64,000 bases of DNA from Sphingobium sp. AP50 (lineage in GTDB: Bacteria > Pseudomonadota > Alphaproteobacteria > Sphingomonadales > Sphingomonadaceae): assembly GCF_900109095.1 (NCBI RefSeq), contig NZ_FNYZ01000005.1, forward strand, positions 185,040 to 249,039, given 5' to 3'. The translations under genes and the position numbers were made by a program. Shown piece after piece: positions 15,883 to 23,405 of the stretch. Every line of letters begins with the position of its first letter. Within the stretch, counting starts at the first letter, position 1. Under the pieces are notes generated by a model. That model was not told the origin of the DNA and did not search any database. It saw only the letters and a list, made by a program, of their open reading frames with translations.

Positions 15883-18351
15883 TCAGAATTTGAAGCCGAT
15901 GCGGCTATACCAGTACCCGCCATTGATGCCGTAGGGCGAGAAGGTGACAGGCGCATTCAGCACCGCACCACCGTCGATCGGCAGTCCATCCGCGTCGTTC
16001 GGCACCGTATCGGTCTTCTTGTTCAGCAGGTTGTTGGCGCCCACCGTCAGCGTCAGGCCCTTCGTCAGTTCATAGCTGATGTCCAGATCGGTGATCGCCG
16101 CGGCGCCGACCTTCACCGTCGGGGTCGTGTCGCCATAGATCACGACCTGCGACGACTTGCCATAGAAGGTTTCACGCAGGTTGACGCTGAAACCACCCAG
16201 GTTGAACAGCGCGCCGGCAATAACCTTATATTTGGGCGAGGCGTCTTCCAACACGCTGCGCGCATCGGCCGCATACAGGCTTTCCGCAATCCGCAGCTTG
16301 GTGATCTTCGTCTCATTATAGTTGGCCGACAGCGACCACAGGATGCTGCCCCCGCCCACGGGCGTCGGATAGCTGGCGGTCAGGTCCACGCCGCGCGTCC
16401 GGGTGTCGGCGCCGTTGGTGAACAGGCTGACGCCCGCATCGCCGACTTCCAGAACATAGGGGTCCAGCACATTGCCATGGGCAGCGATGGCATCCAGCAC
16501 GGACTGGTCGACGACGGTGCCGCTCGACAGGCCCTGGATCGATCCGGTGCCGACGATGCGGTTCTTCATCTTCACCTGATAGGCGTCGAGCGTGATGTTC
16601 AGCTTGGGGATCGGGCGCAGCACCAGACCCAGGCTGAGATTCTTCGACGTTTCCGGCTTCAGATCGTCATAGCCCAGCAGCTTGGCCGCATCCGAGTTGG
16701 GCGGGAGTTGCACATAGGCGCTGGTCGGGCCGACATTGGTGGAGCTGTAATAGGATTCGAGCAGCGAAGGCGCCCGGAAACCGGTGCTGACGGTGCCACG
16801 AACGGCGAATTGTTCGGACAGGTCGACGCGGCTGGTCACCTTCCACGTCCATTTGGTGCCGAAATCGCTATAATTTTCATAGCGGACGGCGCCATCCACC
16901 TTCCACATCTCGACCGGGTTGAGCGCGATATCCAGATAGGCCGCCTTGTTGTCGCGCTTATGCTTGCCAGCGTCGGTGGCCAGGAAGCCCGGATAGGACT
17001 GGCCGCCTTCGAAATAGGTCGACGCAAAGTCGCCCTGGCCGATCTGGAAGCTGTTCTCGCGATATTCACCACCGAACGCGACGTTCACCGGCGACGCCAG
17101 ACCGACCTCAACCTCCTTGGCGATGTCGATATTGTTGGTCCACTCGGTCGCCTTCAGGAAACCGTCATAGAAGTTGGACGGGGTGTAGCCGGTGTTGATG
17201 AACAGGGTGCGGTTGGCCGAATCCAGCGTGTAAAGCTTGGAATAATCCTGGCCATAGGTGGTGCTGATATCCCAACGGAAGCCGCCGCTTTCGCCCTTGA
17301 TCCCGCCGGTGTTGGAGAAATCATCTTCCTTGATCGCTTCGCGCGGGTTGAAGCCAGTGTCGCTGATCAGAATATCTTCGCCCGCTTCACCCAGCACGGT
17401 CGACCGGCTGACGCGCCACGGCTGGCGGTAATTTTCGTAGGCGCTCGCTTCGCGACGGCCATAGCTGCCGAAAGCATAGATTTCGACGCCGCCGAAATCA
17501 TGCCCTGCATTGTACATGACGGTGCTGAGCGTCGAACGCGAATCGCCGACGATGCGGTTGGTATAGGGCGCGTTGGGCAGGCCGATCGCCGCCATTGCTT
17601 CATGCGCTTCACCCAGATCGTCGCGCAGGCTGCCATCTTCATTATAGATGCGCGAATCCACGCCACCGCGCTGCGAGAAGCCATGATAGCGATGGAACAT
17701 GGTGAAGTTGAGATAGGTGTCCGGCCCCATGTCCGGCGCGAAGGTCACGCTGCCGCCAAAGGTCGTACCATCGCCCTTATAATATTGCCCGCCGGTCAGA
17801 TTGCCGGAGATCGAGCCCTTCTCATCCTTCAGGATGATGTTGATCACGCCGGCGATCGCATCGGAACCATATTGGGCGGCCGCGCCGTCCTCCAGCACTT
17901 CGATGCGCGCGATTGCGCTGGGCGGGATCATGTCGAGATCGGGCGCGGCGCCGCCCTGATAGGGGCCGCTCAGGACGTGCAGGTTGGACGTGCCATGGCG
18001 GCGCTTGCCGTTGACCAGAACCAGCGCATGGTTGGGGCTGAGGCCGCGCAGACGCGCCGACAAGGTCAGGTTGGCGGTATCGCCGCCAAAGGCTTCGGCC
18101 GTGAAGGACGGCACGAGCTGCGTCAGTACCTGATTGAGGTTGGGCTGGCCCACTTTTTCCAGCGTCGCGCTGTCGAGAACCTTGATAGGTGCGGCGCTTT
18201 CGGCGGCCGTAACGCCCGTTGCGCGGGTACCAGTAACGATGATGGCTGCGCCTTCATCCGCCTGCGGTGCACTGTCCTGTGCAAAAGCAGGAATAGAATA
18301 CGTCATCGCGATGACAAGTGCTGCGCGAGAAACAAGACCCTTATACTGCAT
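15883..18351 (-). CDS. TonB-dependent outer-membrane receptor, substrate unknown
   Basis: Large receptor of 822 aa. Signal peptide MQYKGLVSRAALVIAM then ...AFAQ, TonB-box-like AIIVTGTRATG, a plug domain (LSARLRGLSPNHALVLVNGK, IARIEVLEDGAAAQYGSDA, GVINIILKD) and a long beta-barrel that ends GYWYSRIGFKF with terminal Phe. The plug with KRRHGTSNLHV and the barrel resemble sphingomonad receptors for sugars, aromatics or siderophores, but the ligand cannot be deduced. It stands alone, flanked by its own terminator and a promoter-sized gap, with no transport partner next to it. Confidence 0.92.
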   Translation of the reverse strand: MQYKGLVSRAALVIAMTYSIPAFAQDSAPQADEGAAIIVTGTRATGVTAAESAAPIKVLDSATLEKVGQPNLNQVLTQLVPSFTAEAFGGDTANLTLSARLRGLSPNHALVLVNGKRRHGTSNLHVLSGPYQGGAAPDLDMIPPSAIARIEVLEDGAAAQYGSDAIAGVINIILKDEKGSISGNLTGGQYYKGDGTTFGGSVTFAPDMGPDTYLNFTMFHRYHGFSQRGGVDSRIYNEDGSLRDDLGEAHEAMAAIGLPNAPYTNRIVGDSRSTLSTVMYNAGHDFGGVEIYAFGSYGRREASAYENYRQPWRVSRSTVLGEAGEDILISDTGFNPREAIKEDDFSNTGGIKGESGGFRWDISTTYGQDYSKLYTLDSANRTLFINTGYTPSNFYDGFLKATEWTNNIDIAKEVEVGLASPVNVAFGGEYRENSFQIGQGDFASTYFEGGQSYPGFLATDAGKHKRDNKAAYLDIALNPVEMWKVDGAVRYENYSDFGTKWTWKVTSRVDLSEQFAVRGTVSTGFRAPSLLESYYSSTNVGPTSAYVQLPPNSDAAKLLGYDDLKPETSKNLSLGLVLRPIPKLNITLDAYQVKMKNRIVGTGSIQGLSSGTVVDQSVLDAIAAHGNVLDPYVLEVGDAGVSLFTNGADTRTRGVDLTASYPTPVGGGSILWSLSANYNETKITKLRIAESLYAADARSVLEDASPKYKVIAGALFNLGGFSVNLRETFYGKSSQVVIYGDTTPTVKVGAAAITDLDISYELTKGLTLTVGANNLLNKKTDTVPNDADGLPIDGGAVLNAPVTFSPYGINGGYWYSRIGFKF

Positions 18352-18683
18352 TATCAGCCCCCTAATATTTTTATTAGATCGAGGCCTCTCCCAAGATTTT
18401 ATCGTTCTTCAGCATCCATATCTTCCGAACATGCATGATCCCCTTCGCCTGATCATGGAAATCAGTCGTTCAGACATGTTCAGTAACATCTGGAAACGGA
18501 AGGCTGACATAAATCCACCAAGGGCGAAATGGCCCTTTTTTGCAGTGCCGCAAAATCTCTTGCGACTGCGAAGCCCGGACACCCGTCCGAATTTGTCAAA
18601 TCCTTGTAACACAAAGAAAAAGGCGGCACCCCCTGGGGGTACCGCCTGTTTCTTTTTTACAACTGTCAAGCCCGTTTGGGCTA
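18352..18683. other. Intergenic region between TonB receptor start and rplS end
   Basis: This 332-bp gap holds the receptor promoter region (AT-rich around 18360-18400) and the rplS terminator at 18614-18647. A small hairpin AAGGGC-GAAATG-GCCCTT followed by TTTT at about 18520-18541 reads as a plus-strand terminator although no plus-strand gene precedes it. No coding frame is convincing. Confidence 0.6.
18614..18647 (-). terminator. Rho-independent terminator after rplS
   Basis: On the minus strand a strong stem (GGCGGTACCCCC / GGGGGTGCCGCC, 18622-18646) is followed directly by TTTTTC. It lies about 37 bp past the rplS stop and closes the rpsP-to-rplS gene run. A run of A on the other side makes it possibly bidirectional. 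Confidence 0.88.
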
Positions 18684-19049
18684 TCAGCCCTCGCGGTTGT
18701 CGCGGCGCTCGGCAATACGGGCGCGCTTGCCGGTGCGGCCGCGCAGATAGTAGAGCTTGGCACGACGCACGACGCCACGACGGACGACAGTGATCGAATC
18801 GAGGTTGGGCGAATAGAGCGGGAACACACGCTCCACGCCTTCGCCGAACGAAATCTTGCGCACGGTGAAGTTGGAGCCCATGCCCTTGTTCGAACGGGCA
18901 ATGCACACGCCTTCATAGTTCTGAACGCGGCTACGCTCGCCTTCGATGACCTTCACGCCGACGCGCAGGGTGTCACCGGGACGGAAATCGGGGATATCCT
19001 TGGCGAGGGCGGCAATGCTTTCCGCCTCGATCTGCTGGATGATGTTCAT
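18684..19049 (-). CDS. rplS: 50S ribosomal protein L19
   Basis: Ribosomal protein of 121 aa at the 30S/50S interface. Classic blocks are [32 protein letters not shown] and [18 protein letters not shown], ending with the basic [17 protein letters not shown]. It follows trmD by 6 bp as in most bacteria. Confidence 0.99.
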   Translation of the reverse strand: MNIIQQIEAESIAALAKDIPDFRPGDTLRVGVKVIEGERSRVQNYEGVCIARSNKGMGSNFTVRKISFGEGVERVFPLYSPNLDSITVVRRGVVRRAKLYYLRGRTGKRARIAERRDNREG

Positions 19050-19055
19050 GTAACG

Positions 19056-19793
19056 TCAGTCCTTGGTCTTTTGCTGCGCACCAGAGGGCGAACGGTCCCG
19101 AACGCCGATATGACGTTCCCAAAGGTCCGGCCGCCTTAGCCGTGTATCTGCCTCCGCCTGTTGTTTCCGCCAGGCGGCGATCTTCGCATGATCCCCCGAT
19201 CGCAACACTTGCGGGATCGTACGACCCTCCCATTCCACCGGGCGGGTATAATGCGGATATTCGAGCAGCCCCGTTTCAAAGGACTCCTCGACTCCGCTGG
19301 AAGCCGCGCCCATTACACCGGGAAGCAGGCGAACACAAGCATCCAGCAGCAGCAAAGCCGCCATTTCCCCGCCCGACAATATGATGTCGCCCATGCTGAC
19401 CTGCTCGATCGGGCGGGCGTCGAAGATTCGCTCGTCAAACCCCTCGAACCGGCCGCACAATATCGTCGCACCCGGCCCCATTGCCAGTTCGCGCACGCGC
19501 GCCTGCGTGATCGGCTTGCCGCGCGGCGTCATCGCCAGCACCGGCAGATCTGGTCGCTTGTCCAGCCCATGGTCGACCGCCTGCGCCAATATGTCCGCGC
19601 GCAGCACCATGCCCGCGCCGCCGCCCGCGGGCGTATCGTCCACGGTGCGATGTCGGTCGGCCGCGAAGTCCCGAATATGGATCGGGTCGCAGGTCCATTT
19701 GCCGTCGGCCAGCGCCCGACCGGCCAGCGACACGCCCAACGGCCCGGGAAACATTTCCGGATAAAGGGTCAGGATTTGCGCCGTGAAGCTCAT
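19056..19793 (-). CDS. trmD: tRNA (guanine37-N1)-methyltransferase
   Basis: Methylates G37 of tRNAs to prevent frameshifting. The 245-aa SPOUT enzyme starts [17 protein letters not shown] and contains [12 protein letters not shown], the knot motif [11 protein letters not shown] and GDIILSGGE(M)AAL, with the C-terminal LRSGDH block. The start at 19793 overlaps the stop of a small membrane-protein gene (ATGA). In this genome the usual rimM-trmD adjacency is broken by the genes between 19.8 and 22.3 kb. Confidence 0.98.
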   Translation of the reverse strand: MSFTAQILTLYPEMFPGPLGVSLAGRALADGKWTCDPIHIRDFAADRHRTVDDTPAGGGAGMVLRADILAQAVDHGLDKRPDLPVLAMTPRGKPITQARVRELAMGPGATILCGRFEGFDERIFDARPIEQVSMGDIILSGGEMAALLLLDACVRLLPGVMGAASSGVEESFETGLLEYPHYTRPVEWEGRTIPQVLRSGDHAKIAAWRKQQAEADTRLRRPDLWERHIGVRDRSPSGAQQKTKD

Positions 19794-20074
19794 TTGCGCC
19801 GCCGCGCCCGCAGTCGCGCCGCCGAAAAGCCACCCGCCACGCAGATGATGCCGCAAACCAGCAGCGTCAGCCCCAGTTGCAGCAGCAGATCGGACCATGG
19901 ATCGCCCCGATGCTGCATCGCCGGCAGGATGAACAGCAAAGGCATGGGCAGGACCAGCGCCAGCGCGGTCACGGCCTTGATCCGCACGGACCATGCCACG
20001 GTCCACAGCCGCCACCCCGCCGCGACAAGGAACAGCAGATAGGCGCCAAGGACGATTTGCGGAATGATAGGCAT
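19790..20074 (-). CDS. Small membrane protein of unknown function
   Basis: A 94-aa protein ([20 protein letters not shown]) with three likely membrane helices: about residues 4-22, 36-54 and 63-82, and a basic tail RLRARRRK. Overlap of its stop with the trmD start (ATGA) suggests translational coupling. I do not recognise a family. Codon usage matches neighbours. Just upstream is a palindromic repeat and then the hydrolase gene. Confidence 0.72.
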   Translation of the reverse strand: MPIIPQIVLGAYLLFLVAAGWRLWTVAWSVRIKAVTALALVLPMPLLFILPAMQHRGDPWSDLLLQLGLTLLVCGIICVAGGFSAARLRARRRK

Positions 20075-20088
20075 GCCCGGCGCTTAGA

Positions 20089-20130
20089 GCGATTTCCAGT
20101 CAGATGGAACATCTGACGATCAGAAATCGC
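20089..20130. repeat. Palindromic repeat at trmD side of the VapBC-hydrolase islet
   Basis: GCGATTTCC at 20089-20097 pairs imperfectly with AGAAATCGC at 20122-20130, and inside it GTCAGATG (20099-20106) pairs exactly with CATCTGAC (20110-20117). I recall similar short palindromes in alphaproteobacterial intergenic DNA. It lies between the hydrolase stop and the small membrane-protein gene. Confidence 0.7.
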
Positions 20131-20169
20131 GGAAATCAAAGATCATGTATGCGAAGCGCAGCGTCCAGA

Positions 20170-21669
20170 TCAGGGCGCCTTGATCGCGATCTTGAATTCC
20201 TGAATCTGCGCCGTCGTGGTGGGCGCCAGCAGGATGGTGCCAGCCACCCTCCCTTTCTCGCACGACCAGGTGAAGCTGCCGGACAGATTGCCCGTCGCCG
20301 TGACGGGCGCGTCAGTCTTGCACGCACCAACCTCCCCCTTCAGCGTCGCCAGTTTCTTCGCCCAGCTGTCCACATCGCCGTCCATCAGGAAGTTCATCGC
20401 CAGATGATCGCGCGCCACGCCGACCGTGCCCGCCGCATAGATACGCCCGGCCGCCGCATAGCCATCGGCCAGCAACGGCGTGACCGGCACGGTCCGGGCG
20501 ATCAGCGCCCCGGCCTGCTTCAACGCCACGGCGGCATCCCAGACAGGCCCCGCACCACCATTATAGGTCCGGTTGGTGAAGACGAAGATGCCCACGCCAT
20601 AGTCGGGCATCAGCATCACATGGCTGCCATAGCCCGGATAACCCCCGCCATGCGCCAGCGTCAGGCCCAGGTCGCAATCCTGCGCGATCCGCATCGCAAA
20701 GCCATAGGCCGCCGCCTGCTTGCACGCCGTCGCCCCGCTCTTGCCATTGCGCGCCGCCACGGTCAGGAAATTGCTCCCCTCCGCCAGCATCCGCACCGCT
20801 GACCGCGACACCGGCCCGCCATCGGCATCGTCGCGCGCCGGCCAGGCCGACAGCAGGAAGGCGACCCAGCGCGCATAATCATTGGCGCTGGTCTGTAGCC
20901 CCCCCATCGCCCCGAAGGCGCCATCGGCCATGTCCGGTTCGGGCGTCCACCGCCCCTCTTCCCAGCGATAGCCCAGCGCGCGGCGCTCCATCGGCCATTC
21001 GCCGACCGCATACCCGCTAGACGTCATGCCCAGCGGCGTCAGCAAAGTGCGCTCCACATAATGGCGATAGGGCATGCCACTGACATTGGCGATGATCCGC
21101 CCCAGCAGCGCATAACCGAAATTGCTATATTCATAGCGGCTGCCCGGCGCGGTGCTGAACGGTACGCCAGCGGCCAGCATCTTCGTGAAATCGGCCTGCG
21201 GCAAAGGCGTCTGCCGGTCGCCCCAGGGATTATCGTCGACAAAGCCCGCACTGTGGGTCAGCAAGTCACGGATGCGAATATGCGGACTATCCTTGGTGGG
21301 ATAGGTCCATCCCCGCATTTCCGGCACATAGGTTTCCGCCAGATCGTCGAGCGACAATTTGCCTTCATCGCGCAGCTTCAGGATCGACAGCGCCGTGAAC
21401 GCCTTGGTCATGGAAGCGATGCGGAACAGGCTGTCAGCCGTCACCGGCCGCTTCTTCGCCAGATCCTGCACGCCAAAACCCTTTGCGTGGATCAGGCGAC
21501 CATTGGCAACGATGCCATAGACCAGCCCCGGCGCATGACTGTCGACCTGATAATCGGCAAACAGCTTGTCGATGTCGGGCAGCGCGGCAGCGATCTTCTT
21601 CTCATCGGCCTGCGCGATCGCCTGACCCGGCAGGCAGAACAGGAACAATGCAGCGAGCCAGCTTTTCAT
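20170..21669 (-). CDS. Serine beta-lactamase-family hydrolase (class C / esterase type)
   Basis: Secreted or periplasmic serine hydrolase of 499 aa. Signal peptide MKSWLAALFLFCLPGQAIAQ, then the catalytic triad of the penicillin-binding fold: Ser86-Met-Thr-Lys89 in IASMTKAF, Tyr181-Ser-Asn183 in YEYSNFGY, and HGGG in TLAHGGGYPGYG. A C-terminal extension of about 100 residues follows the catalytic domain. Family members include esterases, D-amino-acid peptidases and AmpC-like enzymes; the substrate cannot be chosen, and resistance should not be assumed. Start at 21669 overlaps the vapC stop (ATGA), so it is probably co-translated with the toxin gene. Confidence 0.9.
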   Translation of the reverse strand: MKSWLAALFLFCLPGQAIAQADEKKIAAALPDIDKLFADYQVDSHAPGLVYGIVANGRLIHAKGFGVQDLAKKRPVTADSLFRIASMTKAFTALSILKLRDEGKLSLDDLAETYVPEMRGWTYPTKDSPHIRIRDLLTHSAGFVDDNPWGDRQTPLPQADFTKMLAAGVPFSTAPGSRYEYSNFGYALLGRIIANVSGMPYRHYVERTLLTPLGMTSSGYAVGEWPMERRALGYRWEEGRWTPEPDMADGAFGAMGGLQTSANDYARWVAFLLSAWPARDDADGGPVSRSAVRMLAEGSNFLTVAARNGKSGATACKQAAAYGFAMRIAQDCDLGLTLAHGGGYPGYGSHVMLMPDYGVGIFVFTNRTYNGGAGPVWDAAVALKQAGALIARTVPVTPLLADGYAAAGRIYAAGTVGVARDHLAMNFLMDGDVDSWAKKLATLKGEVGACKTDAPVTATGNLSGSFTWSCEKGRVAGTILLAPTTTAQIQEFKIAIKAP

Positions 21670-22052
21670 GCGACCGTCCAATTCTCAATGCGCAACCCTG
21701 CCACATCGGCAAAGTCGGCTTCATTGTTGGTGACGAGTGTCAGGCCGGCGGACAAAGCATGGGCGGCGATCAGCCGGTCCAGCCGCCCCCGCCGGAATGG
21801 CAATCGGGCATAGGCCGCTGCGGCCGTCGCATCATATGGCAGCACGGCGATCAGTTCAAAAAATTGTTCGACCTGATGCGCCCGCTGTGGTTCGTGCGCC
21901 ACAATGCCACGCATGACTTCGCCATAGACGATGGCGGACGTCACCACCGTGCCGACCGGGCAACTCTGGATGCGACGTGACGCCACGCAATCGCTGCCCT
22001 GAAGGACATAGATCAGAATGTTGGAATCGAGCAGGAAGAGCGGCTCAGTCAC
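21666..22052 (-). CDS. vapC: VapC-type PIN-domain ribonuclease toxin
   Basis: Toxin of 128 aa with a PIN domain, a Mg-dependent RNase that usually cuts tRNA or rRNA. Acidic active-site residues are visible: the first Asp in FLLDSNILIYVL, Glu in YGEVMRG, Asp in GRLDRLIAAHAL, and the last acidic cluster in VTNNEADFADVAGL. The start is GTG at 22052, overlapping the end of vapB by 8 bp, the usual coupled arrangement. Longer upstream readings are a vapB shadow. All catalytic acids seem present, so the toxin is likely active. Confidence 0.92.
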   Translation of the reverse strand: MTEPLFLLDSNILIYVLQGSDCVASRRIQSCPVGTVVTSAIVYGEVMRGIVAHEPQRAHQVEQFFELIAVLPYDATAAAAYARLPFRRGRLDRLIAAHALSAGLTLVTNNEADFADVAGLRIENWTVA

Positions 22053-22317
22053 GCCGTAGCAGCTTCCCTTCCCAATCGAGTTCCCGCTCCTCGAACTCCC
22101 GATCCTCCCGGGGAATTTCCTTGAGCCAGGGCATAGACCCGGCAATGCCGGTCAGGTCGATCAGGCGTGGCGGCGCATCCACGGGCTCGAACGTGAATTT
22201 GCCATGCTCTTCGCGCACGACCATTTCGGCGCCTTCCTCAAGGCCCAGAGCCTTGGGCAGGCGCAAAGCCAGGCTGTTGCCCGACTTGAAGACCTTGGCT
22301 TTATATTCTTCGCCCAT
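22045..22317 (-). CDS. vapB: VapB-type antitoxin (AbrB/SpoVT fold)
   Basis: Antitoxin of 90 aa. The N-terminal MGEEYKAKVFKSGNSLALRL then PKALGLEEGAEMVV is a swapped-hairpin AbrB domain that binds DNA, and the acidic C-terminus (REDREFEERELDWEGKLL) is the part that should wrap the toxin. A perfect palindrome sits 7 bp upstream, as expected for autoregulation. It begins 33 bp after the rimM stop. Confidence 0.92.
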   Translation of the reverse strand: MGEEYKAKVFKSGNSLALRLPKALGLEEGAEMVVREEHGKFTFEPVDAPPRLIDLTGIAGSMPWLKEIPREDREFEERELDWEGKLLRRD

Positions 22318-22324
22318 GGCGCAG

Positions 22325-22350
22325 ACTCCGTATATACGGAGTGTATATAC
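22325..22350. promoter_or_regulatory. Palindromic vapBC operator/promoter
   Basis: ACTCCGTATATACGGAGT at 22325-22342 is an 18-bp perfect palindrome, followed by a second GTATATAC at 22343-22350. Two GTATATAC units thus lie 13 bp apart, just before the vapB start and touching the rimM stop codon. AT-rich TATA sequence here could also form the -10 element. Binding by VapB-VapC is inferred from family behaviour. Confidence 0.75.
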
Positions 22351-22844
22351 TATTCCGCGAACGCCGCGTCAATCACGGCCCCGTCCTCGCTCAGTGTCAC
22401 GACATGCATCGGCGCCATGAAGCGCTTGCCGGGCTTGTCGCCCATGGAGGGCCTCTGAACCTCGATAATGTCGCCCGCGCCGAAATTCTCGACCGCGACG
22501 ATTTCGCCCAGCGCTTCGCCGGTGCTGGAGGTGCAGGGCAGGCCGATCAGGTCGGCATGATAATATTCGCCCTCGCCCAGTTCAGGAAGAGCGGAACGGG
22601 GCACGGTCAATTCCGTGCCGCGCATGGCCTCGGCCGCGCTCCGGTCGCCAATCTCGGCGAAACGGGCAACCGCGCCATTGGAGCCGGGGCGCAGCGACTT
22701 CAACGTCAGCATGCGCCCCGCCACATCGAAGCCCTTGTAGCTTTTGAGGCTTTCCACCCCTTCGCCAAAGAGCTTCAGACGGACTTCGCCCGCCACGCCA
22801 TGCGCGCCGATGATGACGGCCAGAGTGACGGGCTTGTCGGTCAA
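22350..22844 (-). CDS. rimM: 16S rRNA processing protein RimM
   Basis: Ribosome maturation factor of 164 aa that binds S19 and helps 30S assembly. N-terminal domain VTLAVIIGAHGVAGEVRLKL and the C-terminal PRC barrel with YYHADLIGL, GEIVAVENFGAGDIIEV and a closing FMAPMHVV are typical. Six bases separate it from rpsP. Its normal downstream partner trmD is displaced by about 2.3 kb. Confidence 0.97.
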   Translation of the reverse strand: MTDKPVTLAVIIGAHGVAGEVRLKLFGEGVESLKSYKGFDVAGRMLTLKSLRPGSNGAVARFAEIGDRSAAEAMRGTELTVPRSALPELGEGEYYHADLIGLPCTSSTGEALGEIVAVENFGAGDIIEVQRPSMGDKPGKRFMAPMHVVTLSEDGAVIDAAFAE

Positions 22845-22849
22845 GATGA

Positions 22850-23287
22850 TCAGCCCTCGGCCGATTCTTCAGCAGGCGCTTCTTCAGCGGCCGGGGCAGC
22901 GGCGGCCTCGGCAGCAGCAGCCTTGGCGGCTTCGGCCGCTTCAGCAGCTTCGGCAGCCTTGGCGGCGCGGTCTTCAGCGCGATCCTTGGCCTTCTGGCCC
23001 GGCTCAGCCTTGTTCGGGTTGTTGCGCGCCTTGCGCTCCTTCACGCCGGCGGCGTCCAGGAAACGGGCAACGCGGTCGGTCGGCTGCGCGCCGGCTTCGA
23101 CCCAGTGCTTCGCACGCTCGGTGTCCAGAACGACGCGCTTCTCGTCACCCTTGGGCAGGACGGGGTTGTAGCTGCCGATGCGCTCGATGAACTTGCCGTC
23201 ACGCGGCGCGCGGCTGTCGGCCACGACGATGCGGTAATAGGGGCGCTTCTTGGAGCCGCCGCGCGACAGACGGATGGAGGTTGCCAT
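22850..23287 (-). CDS. rpsP: 30S ribosomal protein S16 with long Ala/Glu-rich tail
   Basis: S16 of 145 aa. The core ([34 protein letters not shown]) ends near residue 85; typical S16 is 80-90 aa. The rest is a low-complexity tail of Ala, Glu and Lys ([20 protein letters not shown] and similar), probably a solvent-exposed helix. Tails of this kind are known in some alphaproteobacterial S16. First gene of the rpsP-rimM pair, separated from ffh by a 118-bp gap with a palindromic repeat. Confidence 0.98.
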   Translation of the reverse strand: MATSIRLSRGGSKKRPYYRIVVADSRAPRDGKFIERIGSYNPVLPKGDEKRVVLDTERAKHWVEAGAQPTDRVARFLDAAGVKERKARNNPNKAEPGQKAKDRAEDRAAKAAEAAEAAEAAKAAAAEAAAAPAAEEAPAEESAEG

Positions 23288-23325
23288 GGAAATAGACCTT
23301 TCTAACTAACTGCTTTGTTTGGGGT

Positions 23326-23397
23326 CGTCATCCCAGCGATAGCTGGCGCCTCTCCTCCCTTTGGGGGAAGCGAAGCCCCAGCTTTCGCTGGGATGAC
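23326..23397. repeat. Palindromic dispersed repeat between ffh and rpsP
   Basis: Outer arms CGTCATCCCAGCGATAGCTG (from 23326) and its near inverse ending at 23397 (CAGCTTTCGCTGGGATGACG) match the outer arms of the elements at 8338 and 13825, but the central part differs (CTTTGGGGGAAGCGAAG). It lies after ffh and before rpsP on their transcript. Confidence 0.88.
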
Positions 23398-23405
23398 GGG
23401 TTACT

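Noticed and set aside
20170..21669. Calling the serine hydrolase an antibiotic-resistance beta-lactamase
   Set aside because: The SxxK/YxN/HxG triad is shared by esterases and peptidases; the C-terminal extension and context do not indicate AmpC.
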